Shown one piece after another: positions 1-8,798 of a stretch of 33,408 nt of DNA. The translations under genes and the position numbers were made by a program. Under the pieces are notes generated by a model. It saw nothing but the letters and a program-made list of their open reading frames with translations. It was not told the origin of the DNA and searched no databases. The stretch lies in NCBI GenBank assembly GCA_947601485.1, contig CANQGF010000009.1, forward strand, positions 1 to 33,408, read 5' to 3'. Numbering within the stretch: position 1 is the first letter of the stretch; every line of letters begins with the position of its first letter. Source of the stretch: an uncultured Bacilli bacterium (GTDB lineage Bacteria > Bacillota_I > Bacilli_A > RF39 > UBA660).

Positions 1-320
1 ACAGTTTTTCCTACTCTAACACTAGAACGAATTTTTTCAGAATATGGTAATTGATCTTTAAGTAAATGAATATTTTTGTATTAAAAATTTTATTAAAACT
101 ATTTTCTAAATTTGTAATTAATAGTATTGTATTCATGTAATTAATCTCCTTTTTTATTTTTGTTTAACCTAATGATAAGGTATTATTTGATATTAATCAC
201 TTTTTTTATGGTTTATTTACACCCGTACTTTGAAAACACGACCAACTATAAATTTAAACTTGACTTTTACAGGGGATTAGTGTAAATTATATAACACAAA
301 GCAAGAAAAAATTAAATATG

Positions 321-487
321 TTTACTTATTAAAATATATTTGTTATAATTTTCTTGTAAGATAGATATAATAATATTGTAGAATATTTGTTATGTCTACA
401 TTTGGTCTATTAATTCAATTAATGGATCAAACCCGTGTTAGCGCCAAGCGCTGCTTAAAAAAGTAACCTTTATGGTTGCTTTTTTAA
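321..487 (+). ncRNA. Candidate short transcript (sRNA or small-ORF mRNA) with promoter and intrinsic terminator
   Basis: TTTACT (321-326), 17-nt spacer, extended -10 TGTTATAAT (344-349 core); hairpin AAAAAAGTAACC-TTTAT-GGTTGCTTTTTT at 457-486 followed by a T-run. Confidence 0.45.
392..466 (+). CDS. Possible 24-aa small ORF MSTFGLLIQLMDQTRVSAKRCLKK, not in the ORF track
   Basis: ATG at 392, TAA at 464-466, between a strong promoter and a terminator; no convincing Shine-Dalgarno. Confidence 0.3.
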   Translation: MSTFGLLIQLMDQTRVSAKRCLKK

Positions 488-493
488 TGCAAT

Positions 494-661
494 TTAAAAT
501 CTTTTCTTATTTAATTCTTTTAATATTCTTCTTATTTCTTCTACTGAGAAAAAATATTTTTCACTTTTTGTAAATGACATTTTATTTTTATATTTATAAT
601 CGTATTTATCAATATAAGTTAGCATATCAGATACTTGAAATAATCTTTTTTCTTCAAATAA
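494..661 (-). pseudogene. C-terminal remnant of a protein-coding gene
   Basis: Open minus frame reading ...LFEEKRLFQVSDMLTYIDKYDYKYKNKMSFTKSEKYFFSVEEIRRILKELNKKRF*, with protein-like composition but an upstream in-frame stop and no good start near its 5' end. Confidence 0.35.
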
Positions 662-763
662 CTATTTTAAAATGAAATTTTTCTTTCCCCAAAAATAAAA
701 CTTTTACTAAACTAAATTATAAACAAAAAAAATTGCTATTTTTATATTTAAAAACAACAATTT

Positions 764-1540
764 TTACTTTTTAAATAATTTTTTTATAAAGATTTCATTA
801 TCAATAACATCATAAGGTATAATATCTTCATTATTAATAACTTTTTCAATATTTCGATCTATTAAATCTTTAACCATTTCTTTATCATTAGTTAATTCTT
901 CTAATAAAGGTATAAGATCTTTAAATTTTTCATAAGTACTTTCATTTTCATGATGTATATCGCTTCCTAAAAAATGAATCATATGTTTTTTTAACATAAT
1001 ACTTAATGTTTTTTGAGCTTTTCTACCCCATTTACCATAAAGGGATGCAAAATTGCCTTGAAATAAAACACCCATCTTAATTAATTCATTATAAACCTTT
1101 AAATTCTTATAATAAAAATATCTTTCTGGATGAACAATAATAACTTTATATCCTTTATTAAATAATTCTTCAATATATTCTTTTAAATTCTTAAATTCTT
1201 TATCAAAAGGAAGTTCAATTAATAAATATCGAGAATTATTAACAGAAGTAATAACATCTGTTTCCAAATAATAAAATAAATCTTCATTAATAGCTATTTC
1301 ATTACCTAAATAAATATTGATATCTAAATTATTTTTTACTAATTCTTGTTTTAATGTATCAAATATTTTCTTTTTATTGGCATTATTACAAGTATACCCT
1401 TGTAAAATGCGAAAATGAGGTGTAAGTATTAAATCAGTATAACCACTTTTAATAGCCTTCTTTATTAAGTTAAGACTTTCTTTAATACTTATAGCCCCAT
1501 CATCTATTCCATATAAGATATGTGAATGAATATCTTTCAT
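764..1540 (-). CDS. CpsB/CapC-type (PHP-fold) tyrosine-protein phosphatase
   Basis: N-terminal MKDIHSHILYGIDDGA motif, LILTPHF and VHPERY motifs; adjacent to CpsD- and CpsC-like genes. Confidence 0.85.
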   Translation of the reverse strand: MKDIHSHILYGIDDGAISIKESLNLIKKAIKSGYTDLILTPHFRILQGYTCNNANKKKIFDTLKQELVKNNLDINIYLGNEIAINEDLFYYLETDVITSVNNSRYLLIELPFDKEFKNLKEYIEELFNKGYKVIIVHPERYFYYKNLKVYNELIKMGVLFQGNFASLYGKWGRKAQKTLSIMLKKHMIHFLGSDIHHENESTYEKFKDLIPLLEELTNDKEMVKDLIDRNIEKVINNEDIIPYDVIDNEIFIKKLFKK

Positions 1541-1542
1541 AT

Positions 1543-2235
1543 TTATTTCTTCTCTTCACTTGTATAATAACCAGAATAATAATAAGAATTATCTTTAGAA
1601 TCAATTTGATTTAAAACAGCATATATTCTTTTAGCTCCAACATTCTCTAAAGACTTTTTACTTTTAGCAACTGATTCTAATTTAGTATCTTTATGTTTAA
1701 CAACTAATAATATTAAATCAACATAAGTAGATACAACAAGTGAATCATCTAGCCCTAAAACAGGTGGACAGTCTAAAATAACCATATCATATTCTTCTTT
1801 TAATTTATCAATAATACTCTTACATTTTTTAGTAGCAAGTAATTCTGATGGATTAGAAGGATATGGTCCAGTTGGAATGATATCTAAATTTTTAACTTTT
1901 GTTTTCTTAATATACTTATGATAATTTTTTTCCCAATCTTTATCTATTAAAAGATTAGAAAATCCTTCTCCTTCATCACAAGTAACATTAAAGATTTTAT
2001 TTTGTTTACCTTTTCTTAAATCACAATCAATAATTAAAACTTTTTCATTATTAATAGCAAAAGCCGCTCCTAAATTAGAAGTTATAAAACTTTTTCCTTC
2101 TCCTGGAAAAGAAGAAGTTGTCATAATAACTTTGGTATTTTCATCAACAGAAGAAAACTTAATATTAGTTCTTATTCTTTTTATTTCTTCACTAAATGAT
2201 GAATATGGTTTTTCAATAATAATTAACTCATTCAT
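1543..2235 (-). CDS. CpsD/CapB-type tyrosine-protein kinase (BY-kinase)
   Basis: Walker A SSFPGEGKSFITSNLG, Walker A' VLIIDCDLRKG, VILDCPP; Tyr-rich C-terminus YYYSGYYTSEEKK. Confidence 0.9.
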   Translation of the reverse strand: MNELIIIEKPYSSFSEEIKRIRTNIKFSSVDENTKVIMTTSSFPGEGKSFITSNLGAAFAINNEKVLIIDCDLRKGKQNKIFNVTCDEGEGFSNLLIDKDWEKNYHKYIKKTKVKNLDIIPTGPYPSNPSELLATKKCKSIIDKLKEEYDMVILDCPPVLGLDDSLVVSTYVDLILLVVKHKDTKLESVAKSKKSLENVGAKRIYAVLNQIDSKDNSYYYSGYYTSEEKK

Positions 2236-2237
2236 AT

Positions 2238-2909
2238 TTAAGCACTCTTTCTTCTTTTATACATTGGTACATTACCAAGAACATTTAATTTTAATTTTTC
2301 TTCTAATTCATCACTATCTTTAACTGATGTATCAAAATAGTAAATTACAAAGACAATTCCTAAACCTAATACCATACCTACTAAAGTAAAGATAGCTAAA
2401 TCTCTTACTGTATGAATATTGTATGGTGCTTCTTCAATTTCAGCTTTTTCAAAAATATAAACGTTTTCCAAATTATAAATATTAACTATTTCATTTTTAA
2501 ATGCTAATGCAATAGCGTTAGCTAAATTAGCAGCAATACTCGAATCTAAATCACTAACTGTAATTTTAATCATTTCGGTATCATCTTCACTACTAACTGA
2601 AATATTATTAACTACATCTTGATATTCAACATCTAATTGTAATTTTTCAATCGCTTCATTAACTACTTTTTTGCTTTTAATAATTTTGGTATAAATAGGG
2701 ACTAAATTACGTCCTAAGGTAATATCCCCTTGCGTTACCGGAGCATTATCTTGAACTAATATAACAGTTGTTTCACCCTTATATAATGGTTCTTTAACAA
2801 TGAATAAATAACCAATAGCTATAATAAGGGTAAATACTAATACCAAAATAATAATTGGTAACTTTTTAATAAAATAGCTAAAAAGATCTTTCAAATTTAT
2901 TTCTTCCAT
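2238..2909 (-). CDS. Wzz/CpsC-type polysaccharide chain-length/kinase activator membrane protein
   Basis: Two TM segments at the termini, Wzz-like organisation, directly upstream of the BY-kinase. Confidence 0.85.
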   Translation of the reverse strand: MEEINLKDLFSYFIKKLPIIILVLVFTLIIAIGYLFIVKEPLYKGETTVILVQDNAPVTQGDITLGRNLVPIYTKIIKSKKVVNEAIEKLQLDVEYQDVVNNISVSSEDDTEMIKITVSDLDSSIAANLANAIALAFKNEIVNIYNLENVYIFEKAEIEEAPYNIHTVRDLAIFTLVGMVLGLGIVFVIYYFDTSVKDSDELEEKLKLNVLGNVPMYKRRKSA

Positions 2910-2977
2910 ACTCTTTTTTTCTCCCCAGTCAATGCCTATATTTTAGCATAAATATGCGCAAAAATAAATACTTTTTT

Positions 2978-4408
2978 TTATTTACTGCTAATAATTATCC
3001 TATATTCATTATTAAAACCATCTTCAAAGGCATAACCATCTAATAAAGTAACTTTAAATGTTAATGTTTTACCATCAAATGAACTATGTTTAGCACTAGT
3101 TAGAGATCCACTAATACCTAAACCCTTTATAATTGCTTTTGCAAATCTAATTAATGATAATCCACCATTTTTAACATTTAATAATTGTTTTCTGGTTAAT
3201 TCTGTTGTACTACCATCAGGTAACTTAATAACTAATTTAGCAAGATGTGGATTGGAAGCAAAATTAGTTAAAGCATCATTTAATCCTGTGCCACTTCCCC
3301 CTTCATCATGGGAATTTTTTGATAAAACATCAGCAATAGTTTGATTATTATATGTTGAAGAAAATTTACAATAAATATTATGGTTAGTATTAAAACTAAC
3401 ATCATATACTTTTATATAATCTACTGATTTATATGAATTATTATCCATATAATCTGAACTAATAATATTATTACTATTAAAGACAATATTATATTTATTA
3501 CTTTTATTTAATAAATAATAATTATTACTATCTATCACAAATTCTACAGTTATTTCTTTTTTATATAAAGAACTTAACATTCTATCTTCATATTTTAAAC
3601 TAGATGTATTAGTTAAATTTTTAAATAAATTATTAACTATTTCTTTAACATTATCTTTATTTATTTCATATTTATTTCCATTATATTTAACTATAATATT
3701 ATTAATATCACTTCTATTTATTATATTATTAGTATTTTTTATAACATTATCTATTAAATTACTTACTTTATTAGTAACACTTTTTATATTAATATCTAAT
3801 TTATTATCTTTATAATTAGTACTAAAATTAATTTGATTATCTATATATGTTTTAAAATAATCATCAGTATTAATTCCCACTTTTTCATTAACTTTTTCCC
3901 ATTTGGCAACAAGAGTTATATTATCTGTTATTTTAGTATTAAAATCAAATTTTTTATCATTATAATACCAACCAATGAATTTATAACCATTACGAGTGGG
4001 ATCAATAATTGGTTTTACTACTTCATTATATTGAACATTAACTTTAGTTTTATTGCCTAATGTATCATCAAATAAAACATAATTAGCAAAAGCTTCAAAT
4101 TTAGCTTCTAAAACAGTATCTTTTTCTATTCCATAACTACCATCATATTTAGTATCCCCAATAAACCATCCACTAAATATATATCCATCTTTCTCTAATT
4201 CTTCTAATTCTAAAGTGCTATCATACTTAACCATTTCTTCTTTATATACTTCACCATCTACTAAATATTTAACACTATATTCTAATTCTTTTTTCTCTTT
4301 ATTAGCAAATATGAAATATAAAATAGTCCCAGCAGCTACGATTAATATAACTAATATTAATAAAACAATTAAAAATATTTTTAATTTACTCTTTTTCTTT
4401 TTTTCCAT
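2978..4408 (-). CDS. N-terminally membrane-anchored extracellular protein with InlB B-repeat (Listeria-Bacteroides repeat) domains
   Basis: MEKKKKSKLKIFLIVLLILVILIVAAG anchor; repeats ...GYIFSGWFIGDTKYDG...VLEAKFE and ...GYKFIGWYYNDKKFDFNTKITDNITLVAKWEK. Confidence 0.75.
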   Translation of the reverse strand: MEKKKKSKLKIFLIVLLILVILIVAAGTILYFIFANKEKKELEYSVKYLVDGEVYKEEMVKYDSTLELEELEKDGYIFSGWFIGDTKYDGSYGIEKDTVLEAKFEAFANYVLFDDTLGNKTKVNVQYNEVVKPIIDPTRNGYKFIGWYYNDKKFDFNTKITDNITLVAKWEKVNEKVGINTDDYFKTYIDNQINFSTNYKDNKLDINIKSVTNKVSNLIDNVIKNTNNIINRSDINNIIVKYNGNKYEINKDNVKEIVNNLFKNLTNTSSLKYEDRMLSSLYKKEITVEFVIDSNNYYLLNKSNKYNIVFNSNNIISSDYMDNNSYKSVDYIKVYDVSFNTNHNIYCKFSSTYNNQTIADVLSKNSHDEGGSGTGLNDALTNFASNPHLAKLVIKLPDGSTTELTRKQLLNVKNGGLSLIRFAKAIIKGLGISGSLTSAKHSSFDGKTLTFKVTLLDGYAFEDGFNNEYRIIISSK

Positions 4409-4483
4409 AATATAATTAGCTCCTTAAATACTCCCTAATTATAGCAAAATAACATTTCAAACACAAGGTAGTTATCATTTCAA

Positions 4484-4562
4484 GCAAAAAGAAAAGATAT
4501 ATTTCTATGTATACCTTTTCCAGGATTAAGTTTATGATGGTTTTTATGACTTTTCCTTGTCA
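4484..4562 (-). terminator. Conserved 3' UTR element and terminator hairpin of surface protein A
   Basis: Minus strand TGACAAGGAAAAGTCATAAAAACCATCATAAACTTAATCCTGGAAAAGGTATAcatagaaaTATATCTTTTCTTTTTGC. Confidence 0.6.
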
Positions 4563-4567
4563 GTTTG

Positions 4568-6449
4568 TTAACCTTTAGTGGCAGCCTTATAACATTCTAG
4601 AGAGTTACCACTCCCAGAATACGTAGACCATCCAGAAGGACAATAATAGGAACGTTCGGAATTAGAAGAAACAGATCCGGACTTTTTGCAACTCGCCGTG
4701 CAATTATTTTTACTATGAATCCAGCGTTCGCCAGTCAGTTCACAAAGATAACCATATCCGAAATAACCAGTGCTCTTCAAGGCATAGCTAGCAACATAAT
4801 CATCACTATTCCAATAAGATTCTGTACATTTACGAATTCCTTTCATTGTCAAGCAATCATAGTCTTCTCCATTCTCGTTATAAGCTCTCCTTTCGAATCT
4901 TCCTTCAGATCTAAGAATTCTCTCTTCTTCCCCAAGAGTATCATAAATAGGGTAATATTCAAAGAAAGCACCCACATAATAGAAATCGTCCTCGATCTCG
5001 ATATTAGAGCATTCTTGAGGTTCTCCTTCACAAGCGTTTTCAGCGGAAGATCTAGAATTATATTTTTGAGAGCTATTAAAACTACAAGTATAATATGTAG
5101 TTGTATTATACCATCCTTGACTTGACGCAGATGCATTACATATATATCCTCCAGAGGATGAGCCTTTCGTTGCATCGTATACTCTTGTTCCTATTGAACA
5201 ACTATATGCTGCTTCTGTACTTTGAGTTGTACTTACACTATTTGTTGATACTCTTCCTGATGCATCTGTTACTCTTCCTTCGATAGTATATGAAGTATTA
5301 TCATTTAATCCTGTTACTTTGCAATTACCATTTGTATCTTGTTGATACCATGTACTTTGAGTAGTAGCTTTACATTCATATTTGACTATACCACTTCCTG
5401 TATTTCCATCTGTACCTTCTACTTTGACTGTTATACTACTTGTATCTTTACTTTTATATGTTACTTTACTTACACTTGGATTTGTTAAATCCAAGAATAT
5501 ACTATCTGTTGCTTTCCCTGATACATTATTCGCATTATCTCTTACAAAGGCATTATATGTTTTTTCTCCTTCACTACTTGGTAAGGTTATACTCGGCGTT
5601 GTTGTTGCACTCTTCCATTCAGTTGAAGAACATGTTGCATTTGTTGTTATACAATAATCTTTTATATCACTACCTAATGTTAATGTTACTCCTACTCCAA
5701 CGACTTGACTATAATCTTCATTTAGATTAGATCCTCCAGTTGTCTTTCCCATTATAGAAAATGTTGGTACTCCTGGTGCAGTTCTATCTACTGTTATTGT
5801 TTTCTTTGATATATCTGTAGTACTTGATACATTTTGGGCTTTATCTTTTAAATAGACATATATTGTATGAGCTCCATCTGTACTTGTAAATGTATTATTT
5901 TTTACTGTTATACTTTGTAATCCACCTGTCTCTACCCATGTTTGATCACAACTTGTAGCATTAGTAGTTAGACAATAATGGGTTACATCAGTATCTAACC
6001 ATTCTACCTTATATGTTACTTCATTATTATATGTATAGCCATTTGTTAAATCAGCTCCACTTGCATCTTTTCCTGTTATACTAAAACTTGTTACTACTGG
6101 CACATCATCATCTTTTGCAAAATACAAATCACAATATTTTGTGGCATTTGTTTCAATTATTATTTTACCATCACTTGCTTGAGATAATCCACTTGTTGTT
6201 ACTGGTTTCCCTTCATAATCATAACATTTAGTTTCTTCTAAATTTAATAGATAACCCTTGGTTGGGAAAGTTGGTTCATTAGATAACACATACCCCCCCC
6301 CGAGTCTCTTCTTTATATATAGCAAATTTACTATATTCTTTTTCTTCTTTTATTACTTTTACTTCTTGTTTTGTATTTGGTTTTACTATTACAAACACAC
6401 TTAATATTATTAGTACAATTAAACTTATTTTAATATAATTATTTTTCAT
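4568..6449 (-). CDS. Surface protein A: N-terminal anchor, Ig-like/FN3 domains, Cys-rich C-terminal domain; reading frame interrupted at a G9 tract (phase-OFF as assembled)
   Basis: ATG at 6449 encodes MKNNYIKISLIVLIILSVFVIVKPNTKQEVKVIKEEKEYSKFAIYKEETRGG, which leaves frame at the G9 tract (6293-6301); the track ORF 4568..6325 (MLYIKKRLGGGYVLSNEPTFPTKGYLLN...) holds the rest. Paralogue 6659..8221 has the equivalent uninterrupted segment FAIYKQDASGNYVISSDTSFPTKGYLLN. Confidence 0.8.
6293..6301 (-). repeat. Poly-G (G9 on coding strand) homopolymer, candidate phase-variation tract
   Basis: Plus strand reads acaTACCCCCCCCCGAGTCTC; G9 puts the upstream frame into an early TAA (TRGGVCVI*), G8 restores KEETRGGYVLSNEP. 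Confidence 0.75.
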
Positions 6450-6524
6450 ATGATAGTCCCTTCTTTTTTATCTTATCCAAATGTTTTATTATTAAACGTT
6501 TTACAACCTTTGTATTGTAATTAC

Positions 6525-6553
6525 ATTTTACAATTAATGTGTTTTAAAGTCAA
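6525..6553 (-). promoter_or_regulatory. Promoter of surface protein A
   Basis: Minus strand TTGACT (6553-6548), 17 nt, TAAAAT (6530-6525), upstream of the ATG at 6449. Confidence 0.6.
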
Positions 6554-6574
6554 CATATATGTTGTTGTTAAAAG

Positions 6575-6653
6575 GCAAAAAGAAAAGATATACTTTCAAA
6601 TATATCTTTTCCAGGATTAAGTTTATGATGGTTTTTATGACTTTTCCTTGTCA
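6575..6653 (-). terminator. Conserved 3' UTR element and terminator hairpin of surface protein B
   Basis: Same element as 4484-4562; stem GAAAAGATATA...TATATCTTTTC followed by CTTTTTGCC; core differs at about 1 of 49 positions. Confidence 0.6.
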
Positions 6654-6658
6654 TGGCC

Positions 6659-8221
6659 TTAGCCTTTAGTAGCAGCTCGATAACATTGAAGAGAACTATC
6701 ACTTCCAGAATATATAGACCAACCAGGAGGACAATAGAAATTATTTTCTGTTTTGGCAAAGACGTTCCCGTTGCTTCTACATGCCGAAAGGCAACTAGGA
6801 TTTCCCGGGAAAGTGTCTCCTGTCAATGAACACTCGAACATCTCACCTCTTTTTAAAAATATCCCGATTTCACAACTCGATCTACACCACTCTTCATCCC
6901 CTTGGCTAATGACATCTCTTAAATACGGTCCCTGGTCAATCCCGCATATATCCTCACTTCCGAACAAGCATCTCGTTGAGTAACCTAGATTCTCGCAGTT
7001 TTTTACGGCCTCTGACCTACTTTCACCCCCGCATCCCACTTCAGAGTCAGGAAGAAACACGTATCCAATCTTCCCATTACTTGAGCAAGTGCCCTGTAAC
7101 ACATTCTCACAAGCAGACTTCGCCTCCGATTCGGAATCATATCGCGAACCATCAATTCCATCGCATGTCCAGTACGTTGTCATATTATTCCATCCTTTGC
7201 TCGATGCACTTGTTTTACAGATATATCCTCCAGAAGATGATCCTTTTTGAGAATCTTGTATCATTTCTTCTCCTGCTGAACAACTATATGCTGCTTCTGT
7301 ACTTTGGGTTGTACTTACACTATTCGTTGATACTCTTCCTGATGCATCTGTTACTCTTCCTTCTATGGTATATGAAGTATTATCACTTAAATCTGTTACT
7401 TTGCAATTACCACTTGAATCTTGAGGAAACCAAGTACTTTGGCTTGTGGCTTTGCATTCATATTTAACTATGCCACTTCCATTTGGTGTATCACTTCCTG
7501 TTACATTTACTGTTATACTACTTGTATCTTTACTTACATATGTTACATTACTTACTGTTGGATTATTTAAGTCTAATGTTATTGATGCTTCTTTACCTAC
7601 TGATATATTATTCGCTCTATCTTTGATAAAGGCATATCTTGTTTTCTTACCTTCTGTACTATCTAGCACTGGTTCTGTTGGACTTACACTTGTACCACTT
7701 ACATTTACCCAACTTCCATTACATAAACTTTGACTTGTACTTATACAATAACTTACGACATCACTCGCTGTCCATCCTATGTTATATGTTACATTTGTTT
7801 TGTGTGTATAACCACTATTCAATGTTTCATTATTTTCTTTGGTTCCGGTTATACTGAATGTAGTTACTACTGGAGCATCATCATCTTTGGTAAAGTATAA
7901 ATCACAATATGATGCTTGAGTAGCTTGCAATGTTATTTTACCATCTAAACTTTGACTTACTATATCATTAGATATTCCATTATTATTAGAATCAAAACAT
8001 TTAGTTTTTTCTAGATTTAATAAATATCCTTTAGTGGGAAATGATGTATCACTAGATATTACATAATTACCTGATGCATCTTGTTTATAAATAGCAAAAC
8101 TTTTTATTTCTTTTGCTTCATTAATAACATTAACTTCTTGTTTTTTATTAGGTTTAATTATTACAAACATTGTTAATACTATTAACAACACAAGTGTTAA
8201 ATACATATACTTTTTCTTCAT
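6659..8221 (-). CDS. Surface protein B: paralogue of A with N-terminal anchor, Ig-like/FN3 domains and a different Cys-rich C-terminal domain
   Basis: MKKKYMYLTLVLLIVLTMFVIIKPNKKQEV anchor; near-identical SITV.V.G.D...GSGIVKYECKAT.QSTW FN3-like block; shared ending YCP.GWS.YSGS..SL.CY.AATKG. Confidence 0.85.
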   Translation of the reverse strand: MKKKYMYLTLVLLIVLTMFVIIKPNKKQEVNVINEAKEIKSFAIYKQDASGNYVISSDTSFPTKGYLLNLEKTKCFDSNNNGISNDIVSQSLDGKITLQATQASYCDLYFTKDDDAPVVTTFSITGTKENNETLNSGYTHKTNVTYNIGWTASDVVSYCISTSQSLCNGSWVNVSGTSVSPTEPVLDSTEGKKTRYAFIKDRANNISVGKEASITLDLNNPTVSNVTYVSKDTSSITVNVTGSDTPNGSGIVKYECKATSQSTWFPQDSSGNCKVTDLSDNTSYTIEGRVTDASGRVSTNSVSTTQSTEAAYSCSAGEEMIQDSQKGSSSGGYICKTSASSKGWNNMTTYWTCDGIDGSRYDSESEAKSACENVLQGTCSSNGKIGYVFLPDSEVGCGGESRSEAVKNCENLGYSTRCLFGSEDICGIDQGPYLRDVISQGDEEWCRSSCEIGIFLKRGEMFECSLTGDTFPGNPSCLSACRSNGNVFAKTENNFYCPPGWSIYSGSDSSLQCYRAATKG

Positions 8222-8245
8222 TTTTTATTCTCCCTTTTACTTTTC

Positions 8246-8317
8246 ATAACTTATTTTACGTTAACATTAATTACATTATAACTTAATATACATTAAAAAT
8301 CAATAACGTATTTTACG
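8246..8317. promoter_or_regulatory. Pair of direct repeats ATAAC(T/G)TATTTTACG, candidate operator for the divergent XRE regulator
   Basis: Copies at 8246-8260 and 8303-8317 (14/15 identical, 57-bp period) flank the -10/-35 of surface gene B and lie in the divergent intergenic region. Confidence 0.45.
8275..8303 (-). promoter_or_regulatory. Promoter of surface protein B
   Basis: Minus strand TTGATT (8303-8298), 17 nt, TATAAT (8280-8275). Confidence 0.6.
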
Positions 8318-8345
8318 ATATGAGAAAATTTTAGATGTGATAAAA

Positions 8346-8798
8346 ATGAATAGATTAAAAGAATTAAGGAAAGAAAAAAAGCTATACCAAAAGGATATAG
8401 CCAAAGAATTATTTATGAGTCAAACTGGTTATTCACAATATGAAACAGAAACTAATGATATATCAACATTAATGTTAAAAAGAATAGCTAATTTTTATAA
8501 TGTTTCTATTGATTATATATTATGTTTAACTGATGATAGAACACCTTATACTAAATCTATTGTTAACAATATTGATAGTAATAATAATCGTTTAAAAGAT
8601 ATTAGAGAAGATAAAGATTTAAATCAAACTAAATTAGCAAAAATATTAGAAATGAGCCAAACTGGTTACTCTGCTTATGAAACTAAAGATAATGATATAC
8701 CTACAAGAATCTTAATTAAATTAGCTAATTATTATAATGTTCCAATCGATTATTTATTATATATAACTGATAATAGAATACCTCATAAAAGAAAATAA
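8346..8798 (+). CDS. XRE-family regulator with two tandem HTH (Cro/C1) domains
   Basis: Two units: MNRLKELRKEKKLYQKDIAKELFMSQTGYSQYE...FYNVSIDYILCLTDDRTP and NRLKDIREDKDLNQTKLAKILEMSQTGYSAYE...YYNVPIDYLLYITDNRIP. Track start 8337 is GTG; ATG at 8346 seems more likely. Confidence 0.85.
   Translation: MNRLKELRKEKKLYQKDIAKELFMSQTGYSQYETETNDISTLMLKRIANFYNVSIDYILCLTDDRTPYTKSIVNNIDSNNNRLKDIREDKDLNQTKLAKILEMSQTGYSAYETKDNDIPTRILIKLANYYNVPIDYLLYITDNRIPHKRK

Noticed and set aside
2132-4415. Plus-strand ORFs 2132, 3833 and 4215
   Set aside because: Antisense shadows of AT-rich minus-strand genes, hydrophobic low-complexity translations.
4849-5175. Minus-strand 108-aa track ORF MQRKAHPLEDIYVM...
   Set aside because: Fully inside surface gene A in another frame; no SD and implausible composition. 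Treated as spurious.
6568-6759. Minus-strand 63-aa track ORF ending MTRKSHKNHHKLNPGKDIFESISFLFAF
   Set aside because: Overlaps the 3' end of surface gene B out of frame and runs through its terminator; the start differs in locus A (CTG instead of ATG), so coding is not supported, although the nucleotide conservation is reported separately.
4568-7215. Diversity-generating retroelement targeting the variable C-terminal domains
   Set aside because: No reverse transcriptase ORF or template repeat in the window, and differences between the two aligned C-terminal ends include many synonymous, non-adenine changes; ordinary divergence or cassette exchange fits better.
5101-7857. Plus-strand ORFs opposite the surface genes (5101, 5382, 5440, 6753, 6976, 7446, 7639)
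   Set aside because: Antisense shadow ORFs of low-complexity ACT/ACA-rich coding sequence, mutually overlapping, no SD.
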